Below are positions 15,715 through 24,628 of a stretch of 28,859 bases of DNA, piece by piece. The stretch spans positions 1 through 28,859 of the forward strand of contig JALREG010000423.1 of NCBI GenBank assembly GCA_023253905.1, in the 5' to 3' direction. The stretch comes from Burkholderiaceae bacterium. Lineage in GTDB: Bacteria; Pseudomonadota; Gammaproteobacteria; Burkholderiales; Burkholderiaceae. The notes below the pieces were generated by a model. That model worked only from the letters and a program-made list of their open reading frames with translations. It was not told the DNA's origin and ran no database searches. The position numbers and the translations under genes are program-made. Within the stretch, counting starts at the first letter, position 1, and every line of letters begins with the position of its first letter.

Positions 15715-15723
15715 GCATGCTTG
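15712..15723. repeat. 12-bp perfect palindrome overlapping a promoter
   Basis: CAAGCATGCTTG is its own reverse complement. It touches the upstream edge of the -35 candidate of the DUF1330 gene, and the next bases (GCAAGC) repeat the half-site again, giving three half-sites in 18 bp. This is the form expected of an operator for a dimeric regulator, but no regulator gene is in the window. Confidence 0.35.
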
Positions 15724-15767
15724 GCAAGCGCCCTGCGTGCGATCGATCGGACCGAGGCTCGTTTCAG

Positions 15768-16610
15768 CTAAAACGTGGCCAACACCCGCTCGCGCAGGGC
15801 GACCGTTACGCGAGGACGTACGCCAAACCAGGACTCGAATGCCGGCACAGCCTGATGAAGGAGCATGCCCAGACCGTTCGCGGTGGTGTTGCCACGCGCC
15901 CGCGCAGCAGCGATCAGCGGTGTTTCCAGCGGAACATAGATCAAGTCGCTCACCAGCGCCGTGACGGGGAGCGCGTCAAGACGGAGTTCGAGCGCCGGCT
16001 GACCGTACATGCCCTGGTTGGTCGAGTTCACCAACAAAGCCGCGCCCTCGAGTGCGGCATGCCGCTGCGACCATTCCAAGACGTGAATGATGCGCGGATC
16101 GAGCTGGGCCAACTGGTCTGCTTTGTCGCGGGTGCGATTGATCAGACGAATCTCAGTCGCGCCCTCGTCAATCAGGGCACACACCACCGCGCGGGCTGCG
16201 CCGCCCGCACCCAACACCACCGCCGGCCCATCGGATGCTCGCCAAACGGGCCGCTCATCGCGGAGGCTTTGGATGAATCCCTCCGCATCAAAATTGAACC
16301 CGTGCAAAGCGCCGCTTTCCTGTACAACGATGCAGTTGATGGCGCCGATCCGCTGGGCGAGCGGGCTCACCTGATCCATGAGGCCAAAGGCCGCCAGCTT
16401 GTGTGGCTGTGTGATGTTGCAGCCAGCAAGCCCCAGCGCCGACAACCCTCGGACGGCGTCTTCGATGCGATCGATCTGAACCGGAAAATGTCCGTAGGCC
16501 GCGCTCAGACCGTGTTCGCGGATCCAGTGGTTATGAATGACGGGCGAGCGTGACTGCAGCACGGGCATCCCCATGACGCCGGCCAATTTGAAGGGCTTGT
16601 TCTCAGACAT
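15768..16610 (-). CDS. aroE: Shikimate dehydrogenase family protein (AroE-like)
   Basis: A 280-residue NADP-type dehydrogenase of the AroE family, which reduces 3-dehydroshikimate to shikimate in chorismate synthesis. Substrate-site motifs: QSRSP (19-23), NITQPHK with catalytic K71, IGAIN with N92, and NFDAEG with catalytic D108 (the commoner form is NTDGxG). The cofactor loop is GAGGAAR (134-140) followed by NRT (158-160), and NSTNQGM (195-201) matches the usual NATSxGM. The ATG gives the normal length; longer upstream frames are unsupported. The changes in NFDAEG and NITQPHK leave open a shikimate/quinate paralogue instead of the biosynthetic AroE. It is divergent from the lactate dehydrogenase gene. 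Confidence 0.85.
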   Translation of the reverse strand: MSENKPFKLAGVMGMPVLQSRSPVIHNHWIREHGLSAAYGHFPVQIDRIEDAVRGLSALGLAGCNITQPHKLAAFGLMDQVSPLAQRIGAINCIVVQESGALHGFNFDAEGFIQSLRDERPVWRASDGPAVVLGAGGAARAVVCALIDEGATEIRLINRTRDKADQLAQLDPRIIHVLEWSQRHAALEGAALLVNSTNQGMYGQPALELRLDALPVTALVSDLIYVPLETPLIAAARARGNTTANGLGMLLHQAVPAFESWFGVRPRVTVALRERVLATF

Positions 16611-16684
16611 GTCGGGGTGGGGGGCGGAATCGGCGCCCAGGGTGGGTTTTAGAAGTGCGATGATGATCTCACGACCCAGGCCGC

Positions 16685-16712
16685 TTTTCATTCGCGGTGG
16701 CTGCGCTACCAT
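16685..16712 (+). promoter_or_regulatory. Possible sigma-70 promoter of the lactate dehydrogenase-type gene
   Basis: TTTTCA (16685-16690) and TACCAT (16707-16712) are 16 nt apart and each match four of six consensus bases, with a predicted start near 16719, about 25 nt before the ATG. The match is modest. The rest of the 133-bp divergent gap shows no clear signal. Confidence 0.28.
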
Positions 16713-16743
16713 TACCGCGAGTTGCTGCCACCGAGTACCCAAC

Positions 16744-17892
16744 ATGCCCGCTCCCATCACCTGTATCGAAGATCTTCGTCAACTTCATCGCCGTCGAGTG
16801 CCCAAGATGTTCTTCGACTACTGCGACTCGGGGGCCTGGACGGAGAGCACTTACCGCGCCAACGTAGACGATTTTTCCCCGATCAAGTTTCGCCAGCGGG
16901 TGGCCGTGAATATGGACGGCCGCAGCACCCGAAGCACCATGATCGGTCAGCCGGTAGCGATGCCGGTGGCGCTTGCGCCCGTGGGCCTGACCGGCATGCA
17001 GCATGCCGACGGAGAGATTCTCGCGGCCAAGGCGGCAGAGCGATTTGGGGTGCCGTTCACGCTTTCGACCATGAGCATTTGCTCAATCGAAGATATTGCC
17101 GCGCACACGACCAAGCCTTTCTGGTTTCAACTCTACGTCATGCGCGATCGGGACTTCATTGCCCGGCTCATCGACCGCGCGAAGGCGGCTGGTTGCTCGG
17201 CCCTCGTGCTGACCCTGGATCTGCAGATCCTGGGTCAGCGCCACAAGGACATCAAGAACGGTCTGTCGGCGCCGCCGAAGCTCACTCTCCCTAATATTCT
17301 CAACATGATCACCAAGCCGGGGTGGTGCATGGGAATGCTGGGCACGTCACGCCGCCAGTTCGGCAATATCGTGGGCCATGTCAAGGGCGTAGGCGATATG
17401 TCCTCGCTCGGCGCCTGGACCAGCCAGCAGTTTGACCCCACCCTCAACTGGAACGATGTGGAATGGATCAAGCAGCGTTGGGGTGGGAAGCTCATTTTGA
17501 AGGGCATCATGGAGCCGATTGATGCCCGGCTGGCCGTGGACAGTGGCGCTGATGCGCTTGTCGTTTCGAATCACGGTGGTCGCCAGCTTGATGGCGCGCT
17601 CTCGTCGGTGAAGGCCCTGCCGGCCATTGTTGACGCCGTCGGGCGTGACATCGAGGTCTGGCTCGATAGCGGGATCCGTTCGGGTCAGGACGTTCTGCGG
17701 GCCATCGCGCTCGGGGCGCGCGGCACCATGATTGGCCGCGCGTTTCTTTACGGTCTGGGCGCAATGGGCGAGGCAGGGGTGCACAAGGCGCTGGAGGTGA
17801 TCCAGCGCGAACTGGAAATCTCCATGGCGTTCTGCGGGCATACCGATGTCACCCGGGTTGACCGCGACATTCTCGTGCCTGGAACCTGGTAG
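16744..17892 (+). CDS. lldD: FMN-dependent alpha-hydroxy-acid (L-lactate) dehydrogenase
   Basis: A 382-residue (beta/alpha)8 flavoenzyme of the LldD/glycolate oxidase family, oxidising a 2-hydroxy acid, most likely L-lactate, to the 2-oxo acid with electrons passed to quinone. Visible motifs: MFFDYCDSGAWTE near the N-terminus (22-34), PVALAPVGLTG (74-84), WFQLYVMRDR (127-136), the FMN-phosphate lysine K253 in LILKGI, and SNHGGRQLDGA (275-285) with the catalytic base H277. The later DSGIRSGQDVLRAIALGARG binds the flavin phosphate. The chosen ATG gives the family N-terminus; the frame is open further upstream into the aroE gene but is unsupported there. Specificity for lactate rather than mandelate or glycolate is inferred. 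Confidence 0.88.
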   Translation: MPAPITCIEDLRQLHRRRVPKMFFDYCDSGAWTESTYRANVDDFSPIKFRQRVAVNMDGRSTRSTMIGQPVAMPVALAPVGLTGMQHADGEILAAKAAERFGVPFTLSTMSICSIEDIAAHTTKPFWFQLYVMRDRDFIARLIDRAKAAGCSALVLTLDLQILGQRHKDIKNGLSAPPKLTLPNILNMITKPGWCMGMLGTSRRQFGNIVGHVKGVGDMSSLGAWTSQQFDPTLNWNDVEWIKQRWGGKLILKGIMEPIDARLAVDSGADALVVSNHGGRQLDGALSSVKALPAIVDAVGRDIEVWLDSGIRSGQDVLRAIALGARGTMIGRAFLYGLGAMGEAGVHKALEVIQRELEISMAFCGHTDVTRVDRDILVPGTW

Positions 17893-17901
17893 CGGGCACG
17901 C

Positions 17902-17960
17902 GGGGCCGCCCAGGCCCCATACCCCCGGGCCCGCGTCGGGCGGGGCCCTGGCGGGGGGGT
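17902..17960 (+). terminator. Very GC-rich stem-loops between lldD and parE
   Basis: Two structures follow the lldD stop: GGGGCC / GGCCCC (17902-17918, 5-base loop), and a larger one in which ACCCCC (17921-17926) can pair with GGGGGT (17955-17960), enclosing GCCCG-CGT-CGGGC (17929-17941). Alternatively GGGCCC at 17927-17932 pairs with its copy at 17943-17948. They probably end lldD transcription or separate it from parE, though no T-run follows. Confidence 0.45.
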
Positions 17961-18007
17961 AGAATTCGCGCCGTTCGCAGCCATAGCTGCTTGTCGGAGT
18001 GAATGGA

Positions 18008-20002
18008 ATGGCGACGCGTTCGGCGTCGGGCACTGCCCACTACAGTGAGTCTTCTATCCGGGTGTTGAAGGGGCTGGAGCCGGTGCGTAGCCGCCCCGGC
18101 ATGTACACCCGAACCGACAACCCGCTTCACATCATTCAGGAAGTCATTGACAACGCCGCCGACGAGGCGCTCGCGGGTTTCTGCCGGAATATCGATGTGA
18201 CCCTCCATGCCGATGGCAGCGTCAGCGTCGATGATGATGGCCGAGGGATTCCTGTGGGGCCGCACCCCGAGGAAAAAGCGCCGGTCGTTGAAATTGTCTT
18301 TACGCGCCTTCATGCAGGGGGCAAGTTCGAGAAGGCTGGCGGTGCCGGGGCCTACAGCTTTTCGGGCGGATTGCACGGCGTGGGGGTGTCCGTCACCAAC
18401 GCGCTGTCTCGCCGACTGGAGGTCACAGTCTGGCGTGAGGGGGGCATGCACCAGATGGCCTTTGAGGGCGGCGAGCCGCGCGGGGGCCTTAAGTCTCAGC
18501 CGGCTGCGCGCGGCGAGCGTCGTAGCGGCACCCGTGTGCGCTGCTGGCCCGACCCCAAGTACTTTGATAGCGCCAACATTCCAGCGGGCGAACTCCTGCA
18601 GCTCCTTCGCTCCAAGGCGGTGCTCTTGGCGGGGCTCTCGGTGACGCTCAATGAGGAGAAAAGTGGACGCGTTCAGACCTGGCACTATGAAAATGGCCTC
18701 CGCTCTTATTTGGACGAGGCGCTGACGGCGGGTGGGGCGAGCGCGCCGCTGATTCCGCCGTTTGAAGGCGAGCAGTCGGTGGCGGCTGATCACGATACCT
18801 TCGCTGAGGGTGAGGGCGCGCAATGGCTGGTCGTCTGGACCGAAGAGGGCGCGCTGATCCGCGAAAGCTACGTCAATCTGATTCCCACCACGGCGGGCGG
18901 CACCCATGAGTCAGGTCTTCGTGATGGGCTGTTCACGGCGGTCAAGGGCTTTATCGAGCTGCATGGCCTGATGCCCAAGGGGGTCAAGCTTCTGCCGGAA
19001 GATGTGTTTGCCAGAGCGAGCTTTGTGCTGTCGGCCAAGGTGCTTGATCCTCAGTTTCAGGGGCAGATCAAGGAGCGGCTGAATTCGCGCGATGCCTTGC
19101 GGCTGGTGTCCTCGTTATCGCGCCCGCCGTTCGAGCTGTGGCTCAATGAAAATGTTGAACAGGGCCGAAAGCTGGCCGAGCTGGTCATTCGCCAGGCACA
19201 GGCGCGAAGCCGCGCCACGCAGAAGGTTGAAAAACGCAAGAGCTCAGGCGTTGCGGTGCTGCCGGGAAAGCTCACTGATTGCGAGTCCACTGACATCAAT
19301 CGTAATGAGATTTTTCTCGTTGAGGGCGACTCGGCGGGAGGCTCAGCCAAAATGGGCCGCGACAAGGAATTTCAGGCGATCCTCCCTCTGCGAGGCAAGG
19401 TGCTGAACGCCTGGGAAACCGACCGCGATCGGTTGTTTGCCAATAACGAAATTCATGACATCTCGGTGGCTGTGGGCATCGACCCACATGGCGTCGACGA
19501 TTCCGTCGATTTTTCTGCGCTTCGCTATGGTCGGATCTGCGTTCTGTCCGATGCAGATGTTGATGGTGCGCATATTCAGGTGCTGCTGCTCACGCTGTTT
19601 TATCGGCACTTCCCGCAGTTGGTCGAACGCGGACATGTTTGGATTGCCCGGCCGCCGCTCTACCGTATCGACGTTCCCGCCCAGGGCAAGCGTCCGCTAA
19701 GAAAAGTGTACTGCCTCGATGATGGCGAGCTTCGTCATGTGGAAGACAAGCTTCGCAAGGACGGTATTCGCGATGGCTCGTGGTCGATCTCGCGCTTTAA
19801 GGGATTGGGCGAGATGAATGCCGAACAACTTTGGGAAACCACCATGAACCCGGACACCCGTCGCCTGCTTCGCGTGTCGTTGGGGAGCTTCGACCGCGCC
19901 GCCACCACAGAGCGTTTCACCATGCTGATGGGTAAGGGTGAGGCTCAGGCCCGCCGCAGCTGGCTAGAAACCCACGGACACGAAGTCGAAGCCGATATCT
20001 GA
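18008..20002 (+). CDS. parE: DNA topoisomerase IV subunit B (ParE)
   Basis: A 664-residue type IIA topoisomerase ATPase subunit that, with ParC, decatenates daughter chromosomes. N-terminal GHKL ATPase: EVIDNAADEALAGF (E45, N49), DDDGRGIP (75-82) and SGGLHGVGVSVTNALS (119-134). The transducer domain follows, then the TOPRIM domain with EGDSAGGSA (about 438-446) and LSDADVDGAHIQ (about 513-524), and the C-terminal SRFKGLGEMN. The length is ParE-like rather than a long GyrB, and parC follows at once. The ATG is preferred because GGAG lies 8 nt upstream; a GTG nine bases earlier would overlap that site. The 115-bp upstream gap holds a lone TAGAAT (17960-17965) without a matching -35. Confidence 0.95.
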   Translation: MATRSASGTAHYSESSIRVLKGLEPVRSRPGMYTRTDNPLHIIQEVIDNAADEALAGFCRNIDVTLHADGSVSVDDDGRGIPVGPHPEEKAPVVEIVFTRLHAGGKFEKAGGAGAYSFSGGLHGVGVSVTNALSRRLEVTVWREGGMHQMAFEGGEPRGGLKSQPAARGERRSGTRVRCWPDPKYFDSANIPAGELLQLLRSKAVLLAGLSVTLNEEKSGRVQTWHYENGLRSYLDEALTAGGASAPLIPPFEGEQSVAADHDTFAEGEGAQWLVVWTEEGALIRESYVNLIPTTAGGTHESGLRDGLFTAVKGFIELHGLMPKGVKLLPEDVFARASFVLSAKVLDPQFQGQIKERLNSRDALRLVSSLSRPPFELWLNENVEQGRKLAELVIRQAQARSRATQKVEKRKSSGVAVLPGKLTDCESTDINRNEIFLVEGDSAGGSAKMGRDKEFQAILPLRGKVLNAWETDRDRLFANNEIHDISVAVGIDPHGVDDSVDFSALRYGRICVLSDADVDGAHIQVLLLTLFYRHFPQLVERGHVWIARPPLYRIDVPAQGKRPLRKVYCLDDGELRHVEDKLRKDGIRDGSWSISRFKGLGEMNAEQLWETTMNPDTRRLLRVSLGSFDRAATTERFTMLMGKGEAQARRSWLETHGHEVEADI

Positions 20003-20014
20003 CACGGTGCACTG

Positions 20015-22357
20015 ATGAGCAATCAGCAGGATCTGTTTGGTGGCGCAAGCCCGCCGCCGGATGACGAAGAAAGCACGCTCGCCCTGGCGCACTACGCTGA
20101 GCGCGCCTATCTCGAGTATGCGGTGTCGGTCGTCAAGGGCCGGGCACTCCCCGATGTCTGCGACGGTCAAAAGCCGGTTCAGCGCCGGATTCTGTTTGCC
20201 ATGGAGCGCATGGGTCTTGGTCCGGGCGCAAAGCCCGTCAAGTCTGCGCGCGTGGTGGGCGATGTGCTTGGCCGCTTCCACCCCCACGGGGATGTGGCGG
20301 CTTACGAGGCGCTGGTACGGATGGCGCAGAATTTTTCGCTGCGCTATCCGCTGGTCGACGGACAGGGCAACTTCGGTTCGCGCGATGGTGACGGCGCAGC
20401 CGCCATGCGCTACACCGAAGCGCGGCTCACCGCCTATTCGCGTCTGCTCCTAGATGAAATCGATGAAGGTACGGTCGATTTCATGCCTAATTACGATGGG
20501 TCTGCCGAGGAGCCCAGACAGCTCCCCGCGCGCCTGCCCATGGTGCTTCTCAACGGTGCGTCAGGGATTGCGGTGGGACTCGCAACCGAGATCCCTCCGC
20601 ACAATTTGCGCGAAGTCGCGGCCGCCGCCGCTGCAATCGTCCGTGATCCCGATCTCTCGCCCGAGGAGTTGATGGCGATCCTCCCCGGGCCTGACTTCCC
20701 CGGGGGCGCGCAGATCATTTCATCACCGGCCGATATTCGCGAGGTGTACGCAACCGGCCGTGGGTCCATCAAGCTTCGCGCCCGCCATGTGGTGGAAGAC
20801 CTTGCTCGCGGGCAGTGGCAACTGGTCGTGACCGAGTTGCCCCACGGCGTGTCTTCGCAGCGCGTGCTGGAAGAAATCGAGGACCTCACCAATCCCAAGG
20901 TGAAGACCGGGCGCAAGGCGCTGACCCCTGAGCAACAGCAACTCAAGCAGACCGTGCTCGCCGTGCTCGATGGCGTGCGCGATGAATCCGGCAAAGATGC
21001 GCCCGTACGGCTGGTGTTTGAGCCCCGCTCATCCAGGATTGAGCATCAGGAACTGGTCAATATTCTTCTCGCGCATACCAGCCTTGAGACGAGCGCATCC
21101 ATCAACCTGGTGTCGGTGGGGATCGATGGGCGGCCTTGTCAGAAGTCGTTGCTTCAGATGCTGGGCGAGTGGGCGCAGTTTCGTGTCGAGACGGTTACAA
21201 GGCGTAGTCGTCATCGGCTGGCGAAGGTCGATGACCGGATTCATATTCTCGAGGGTCGCCTCGCGGTCTTGCTCGACATTGACCGCGTCATCCGCATCAT
21301 TCGGGAGTCCGACGAGCCAAAGTCGGCGCTGATGGCGCATTTTCGCCTGTCAGAGCGGCAGGCCGACGACGTGCTTGAGATCCGGCTACGCCAGCTCGCG
21401 CGACTGGAGGGCATTCGGATCGAGCAAGAGCTCGCCGCCCTGCGCAAGGACAAGACCGCGCTCGAATCACTGCTCGCAAGTCCTGCGGCGATGCGACGCC
21501 AGGTTGTTCGGGAGATCGAGGCGGATGCGAAACAGTACGGCGATGACCGCCGAACGCTGATCGAAGAGGCGCAGCGCACCGCAGCGGAAATTCGTATCGT
21601 CGAGGAGCCCGTCACGGTGATCGTGTCTGAGCGCGGTTGGGTACGCGCCCGCCAGGGGCATGGCCATGACTGGTCGCAATTCACTTTCAAGCAGGGCGAT
21701 GCCCTATACGGCGCCTACGAAGTCATGACCACCGACCAGCTGTTTGCAGTGGGTAGCACCGGGCGGGTGTTTTCGGTTCCGGTCACTCAGCTACCTTCGG
21801 CGCGAGGCGATGGCGCACCGATCACCTCCCTGGTTCAGCCAGAGGCGGGGACTCGCGTTGATCATGTGTTTGCAGCCCGTATCGATGCGGGGGTGCTCCT
21901 TGCCACGCGCGGGGGTAACGGCTTCATTTGCGAAGCAGGCGATCTGGTCGGACGCAATCGCCAGGGTAAAGCCTTCATGACGCTCGACGACGGCGACGCG
22001 CCGATCCGTCCGGCGATCTTCTTGCCTGGACACGATACGGTGTTATGCGTCTCCGCCGAAGGCAAGGCGCTTAGCTTTCCGCTTTCCGAGGCGAAGGCGT
22101 TACGAAGCGGCGGTCGAGGGGTGATGTTGATGGGGCTGGACGCGGGCGGTGCGCTCGCGGCGGTGCTGGTGAGCGGTGCCGCGGGTGCCGTACTGCAGGG
22201 CGTCGGACGCGGCGGCAAGGCGATTGACCGGTTGCTCTCGCGTGCTCAGGTGGCTGCTTGGGCGGGCGCCCGAGCGCGGAAGGGCAGCGTGATCGAACCC
22301 CGCGTTCGCGAGCCCAGGTTGAGCCTGCCGCGTCCGCAGCAGTTGCCCGCAGGTTGA
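20015..22357 (+). CDS. parC: DNA topoisomerase IV subunit A (ParC)
   Basis: A 780-residue DNA-cleaving subunit of topoisomerase IV. The winged-helix region has [38 protein letters not shown] and [28 protein letters not shown], with catalytic Y133. In the quinolone-determining region, the residue at the E. coli Ser80 position is V94, while the Glu84 position is E98. The GyrA box (QRRGGKG) that gives gyrase its wrapping activity is absent from the C-terminal beta-propeller, which supports ParC over GyrA. It starts 12 bp after parE. The tail ends in a basic Ala/Arg/Pro stretch (about 750-780). Confidence 0.95.
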   Translation: MSNQQDLFGGASPPPDDEESTLALAHYAERAYLEYAVSVVKGRALPDVCDGQKPVQRRILFAMERMGLGPGAKPVKSARVVGDVLGRFHPHGDVAAYEALVRMAQNFSLRYPLVDGQGNFGSRDGDGAAAMRYTEARLTAYSRLLLDEIDEGTVDFMPNYDGSAEEPRQLPARLPMVLLNGASGIAVGLATEIPPHNLREVAAAAAAIVRDPDLSPEELMAILPGPDFPGGAQIISSPADIREVYATGRGSIKLRARHVVEDLARGQWQLVVTELPHGVSSQRVLEEIEDLTNPKVKTGRKALTPEQQQLKQTVLAVLDGVRDESGKDAPVRLVFEPRSSRIEHQELVNILLAHTSLETSASINLVSVGIDGRPCQKSLLQMLGEWAQFRVETVTRRSRHRLAKVDDRIHILEGRLAVLLDIDRVIRIIRESDEPKSALMAHFRLSERQADDVLEIRLRQLARLEGIRIEQELAALRKDKTALESLLASPAAMRRQVVREIEADAKQYGDDRRTLIEEAQRTAAEIRIVEEPVTVIVSERGWVRARQGHGHDWSQFTFKQGDALYGAYEVMTTDQLFAVGSTGRVFSVPVTQLPSARGDGAPITSLVQPEAGTRVDHVFAARIDAGVLLATRGGNGFICEAGDLVGRNRQGKAFMTLDDGDAPIRPAIFLPGHDTVLCVSAEGKALSFPLSEAKALRSGGRGVMLMGLDAGGALAAVLVSGAAGAVLQGVGRGGKAIDRLLSRAQVAAWAGARARKGSVIEPRVREPRLSLPRPQQLPAG

Positions 22358-22361
22358 TTCC

Positions 22362-23483
22362 ATGAAGTCGTGGACTTGGCGTGTGGCGGCGGCGCGCCTT
22401 CGTGCGTTGCTCCTGATTGCGGGCTTCCTCGCGATCGTGACAGGCTGCGCGCGGGTCAACCCCTACTACGATCCGGCCAAACCCCACCACACGCCCAGCG
22501 GCTTTCGCAACAACTACGGCGCCGCAGGCGGCAAGCCGCTGTCAGACCTGTTGAGGTGGTATGTCGAGCGTACCCGCGATGGCTTGCCGCGCGCTCCGTC
22601 TACCCACGTGAATGGTTACGACTTTCCGCTCGTGCGGCCGGATCTGGCCTGGCTTCACGCCAACCGAAGCGAGCCCAGCGTCACCTGGATTGGCCACGCC
22701 ACCCTGCTATTGCAGGTGGGGGGGCTCAACATCCTGACCGACCCCCACTTCTCGGAACGTGCATTCGCAGTCCAGTGGATGGGACCGCGGCGACGCGTGC
22801 CCCTCACGGTCAAGCTGGACGAGCTGCCGCGAATCGATCTGGTGGTGATTTCCCATTCCCACTATGACCACCTCGATCGGGATAGCGTACTCGCGCTTAA
22901 CCGTCAGCCGGGGGGCGCACCGCTGTTCCTGGTCCCTCTGGGCGTTGAGCGTTGGCTTGCCGATCAGGGAATCACCCGTACGCAGGCGCTTGACTGGTGG
23001 GGGCAGGTGCAGCACGGCGGCCTGGAGGTGCATTTTGTACCCGCACAGCACTGGAGTGCGCGCACCCCCTTTGACCGGAACAGCATGCTCTGGGGCGGCT
23101 GGGTGATTCGGCATCCGTCTTTTTCATTCTATTTTGCGGGCGACACGGGCTACTCGAATGACTTTCGAGATATCGGCGAACGCTTTGGCGGCTTCGATTT
23201 CGCGGCCATCCCGGTGGGGGCGTATCTGCCGCGCTGGTTTATGAAGGATCAGCATGTTGATCCCGATGAGGCGGTCCAGATCCATCGCGATGTGAAGTCC
23301 AAGCTTTCATTGGGCATCCATTGGGGGAGCTTTGAGCTGACTGACGAGCCCCTTGATGCACCGATTGGCGAACTTGCGGAAGCTCGCCAACGGCAGGGTG
23401 TTGCCCACGATGCGTTTGTTCTGTTCCGTCACGGCGAGACTCGGCGTCTGGCCGGGACATCGGTTTCGAATCGCGCGCCTTAA
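22362..23483 (+). CDS. Metallo-beta-lactamase-fold lipoprotein, NAPE-PLD/RomA type
   Basis: A 373-residue metallo-hydrolase. The N-terminus has a hydrophobic stretch and a lipobox (AIVTGC, C29), so it is probably a membrane-attached lipoprotein. The metal-binding motif HSHYDH gives H165, H167, D169 and H170; later ligands are in FAGDTGY and IHWGSF. The WIGHATLLLQVGGLNILTDPHFSERA block is typical of the family that includes mammalian NAPE-hydrolysing phospholipase D and bacterial RomA-like proteins. A phosphodiesterase action on a lipid or other envelope ester is plausible but unproven. It starts 4 bp after parC and is followed 31 bp later by a crotonase gene, which gives no functional hint. 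Confidence 0.88.
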   Translation: MKSWTWRVAAARLRALLLIAGFLAIVTGCARVNPYYDPAKPHHTPSGFRNNYGAAGGKPLSDLLRWYVERTRDGLPRAPSTHVNGYDFPLVRPDLAWLHANRSEPSVTWIGHATLLLQVGGLNILTDPHFSERAFAVQWMGPRRRVPLTVKLDELPRIDLVVISHSHYDHLDRDSVLALNRQPGGAPLFLVPLGVERWLADQGITRTQALDWWGQVQHGGLEVHFVPAQHWSARTPFDRNSMLWGGWVIRHPSFSFYFAGDTGYSNDFRDIGERFGGFDFAAIPVGAYLPRWFMKDQHVDPDEAVQIHRDVKSKLSLGIHWGSFELTDEPLDAPIGELAEARQRQGVAHDAFVLFRHGETRRLAGTSVSNRAP

Positions 23484-23514
23484 ACCGCACGATAGACGAC
23501 ATTCAGAGGTCACC

Positions 23515-24603
23515 ATGAGCGACGAAGCGCAAGTTCTGTTTGAAGAGTGGCCTGCGAATGGTGGGCGAAAAGTGGGGGTTGCCCGACTGAACCGACCGCG
23601 CCAGCTGAATGCGATCACCCTGACGATGTGCGAACTGTTGCGCGATCGGCTTCGAGAGTGGGCAGCCGATGAGGACGTCGTGGCGGTGTGGCTGGAGGGC
23701 GTTGGCGAGAAGGGCTTTTCTGCGGGCGGCGACGTGGCCGAGGTGGTTCGCCAGGTGCGCGCGGGCGGTCCACGTCGCTTCGTTTATGGCGACTCCTTTT
23801 TTGATGTCGAATACCAGCTCGACCGGATGATTCACGAATACCCCAAACCCTTTATCGCTTGGATACATGGCGTCTGCATGGGCGGTGGGCTGGGCCTGGT
23901 CGCGGGTGCTGCGACCCGAATCGTGACTGAGCAGGTGCGTCTGGCCATGCCCGAGATCCACATCGGGCTTTTTCCGGACGTCGGTGGCGGGTTCTTCCTC
24001 AACCGGGTTCCGGGGCACGCTGGTGTCGTGATGGCGCTGACCGGGCTGATGATCAACGAAGCCGATGCCCTGTATGCCGGGCTCGCCGATGCGTTTGTCG
24101 CGCGTGAGCTGCGCGATGACCTGATGACTCAACTTTGCGCGCTAGGCTGGACGGGCCGCGCCACCGATGACCAGGCCGCGGTGACCCGGTTGGTGGCGGG
24201 ATTTCATCGCCGTTGCAAGCCAGGTCTGCCGTTATCGAATCTGCAGGCTTATTCGGATGCACTTCGCTTCATCGGCGGCCAGCCCGACGCGGTCGGGGTG
24301 CGCGATGCGCTGTTGATTGCGGCGAACGAAGATCCCTGGTTCGAGGCGCCCGCAAAAAGTCTTGCGCAGGGCTCACCGACTGGCGCAAAGGTAAGCTTCG
24401 AATACCTCAGGCGGTGCCGCCGCATGTCGCTAGCTGAGGTGCTGGCCCTCGATCTGGTGCTCGCCCGGCAGTTCCAGCGCCACCATGACTTTCTCGAGGG
24501 GGTGAGGGCGTTGCTGATCGACAAGGATCGAAAGCCCCGGTGGTCACCCGCCAGCTTTGATGAAGTTGACGAAGCGCTGGTCGGGGCGCACTTCACGGTG
24601 TGA
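23515..24603 (+). CDS. 3-hydroxyisobutyryl-CoA hydrolase-type crotonase
   Basis: A 362-residue long-form crotonase (ECH_2 group). Motifs: FSAGGDVAEVV (oxyanion hole 1), HGVCMGGGLGLVAGA (oxyanion hole 2, with Gly where hydratases have Glu) and AMPEIHIGLFPDVGGGFFL, which holds the Glu and Asp used by 3-hydroxyisobutyryl-CoA hydrolases. The extra C-terminal helical part up to residue 362 also fits this group, which acts in valine breakdown. The chosen ATG has GAGG 5 nt upstream; the frame stays open further upstream inside the metallo-hydrolase gene. Annotators often label such proteins simply enoyl-CoA hydratase. Hydrolase activity on hydroxyisobutyryl-CoA is inferred from the motif. Confidence 0.88.
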   Translation: MSDEAQVLFEEWPANGGRKVGVARLNRPRQLNAITLTMCELLRDRLREWAADEDVVAVWLEGVGEKGFSAGGDVAEVVRQVRAGGPRRFVYGDSFFDVEYQLDRMIHEYPKPFIAWIHGVCMGGGLGLVAGAATRIVTEQVRLAMPEIHIGLFPDVGGGFFLNRVPGHAGVVMALTGLMINEADALYAGLADAFVARELRDDLMTQLCALGWTGRATDDQAAVTRLVAGFHRRCKPGLPLSNLQAYSDALRFIGGQPDAVGVRDALLIAANEDPWFEAPAKSLAQGSPTGAKVSFEYLRRCRRMSLAEVLALDLVLARQFQRHHDFLEGVRALLIDKDRKPRWSPASFDEVDEALVGAHFTV

Positions 24604-24628
24604 GCGTTTTGCACTGATGCAGCCGATG

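Noticed and set aside
17960..17965. TAGAAT as -10 box of parE
   Set aside because: No -35 hexamer lies 16-18 nt upstream and the preceding bases form the GC-rich hairpin, so it is not reported as a promoter.
17849..18907. Open frame of 352 codons antisense to lldD and parE
   Set aside because: It crosses the GC-rich intergenic structure, shows no family motif and mirrors the codon bias of parE.
18008..22357. Gyrase (gyrB-gyrA) instead of topoisomerase IV
   Set aside because: The A subunit lacks the GyrA box, the B subunit has ParE length and motifs, and the genes are adjacent as is usual for parE-parC.
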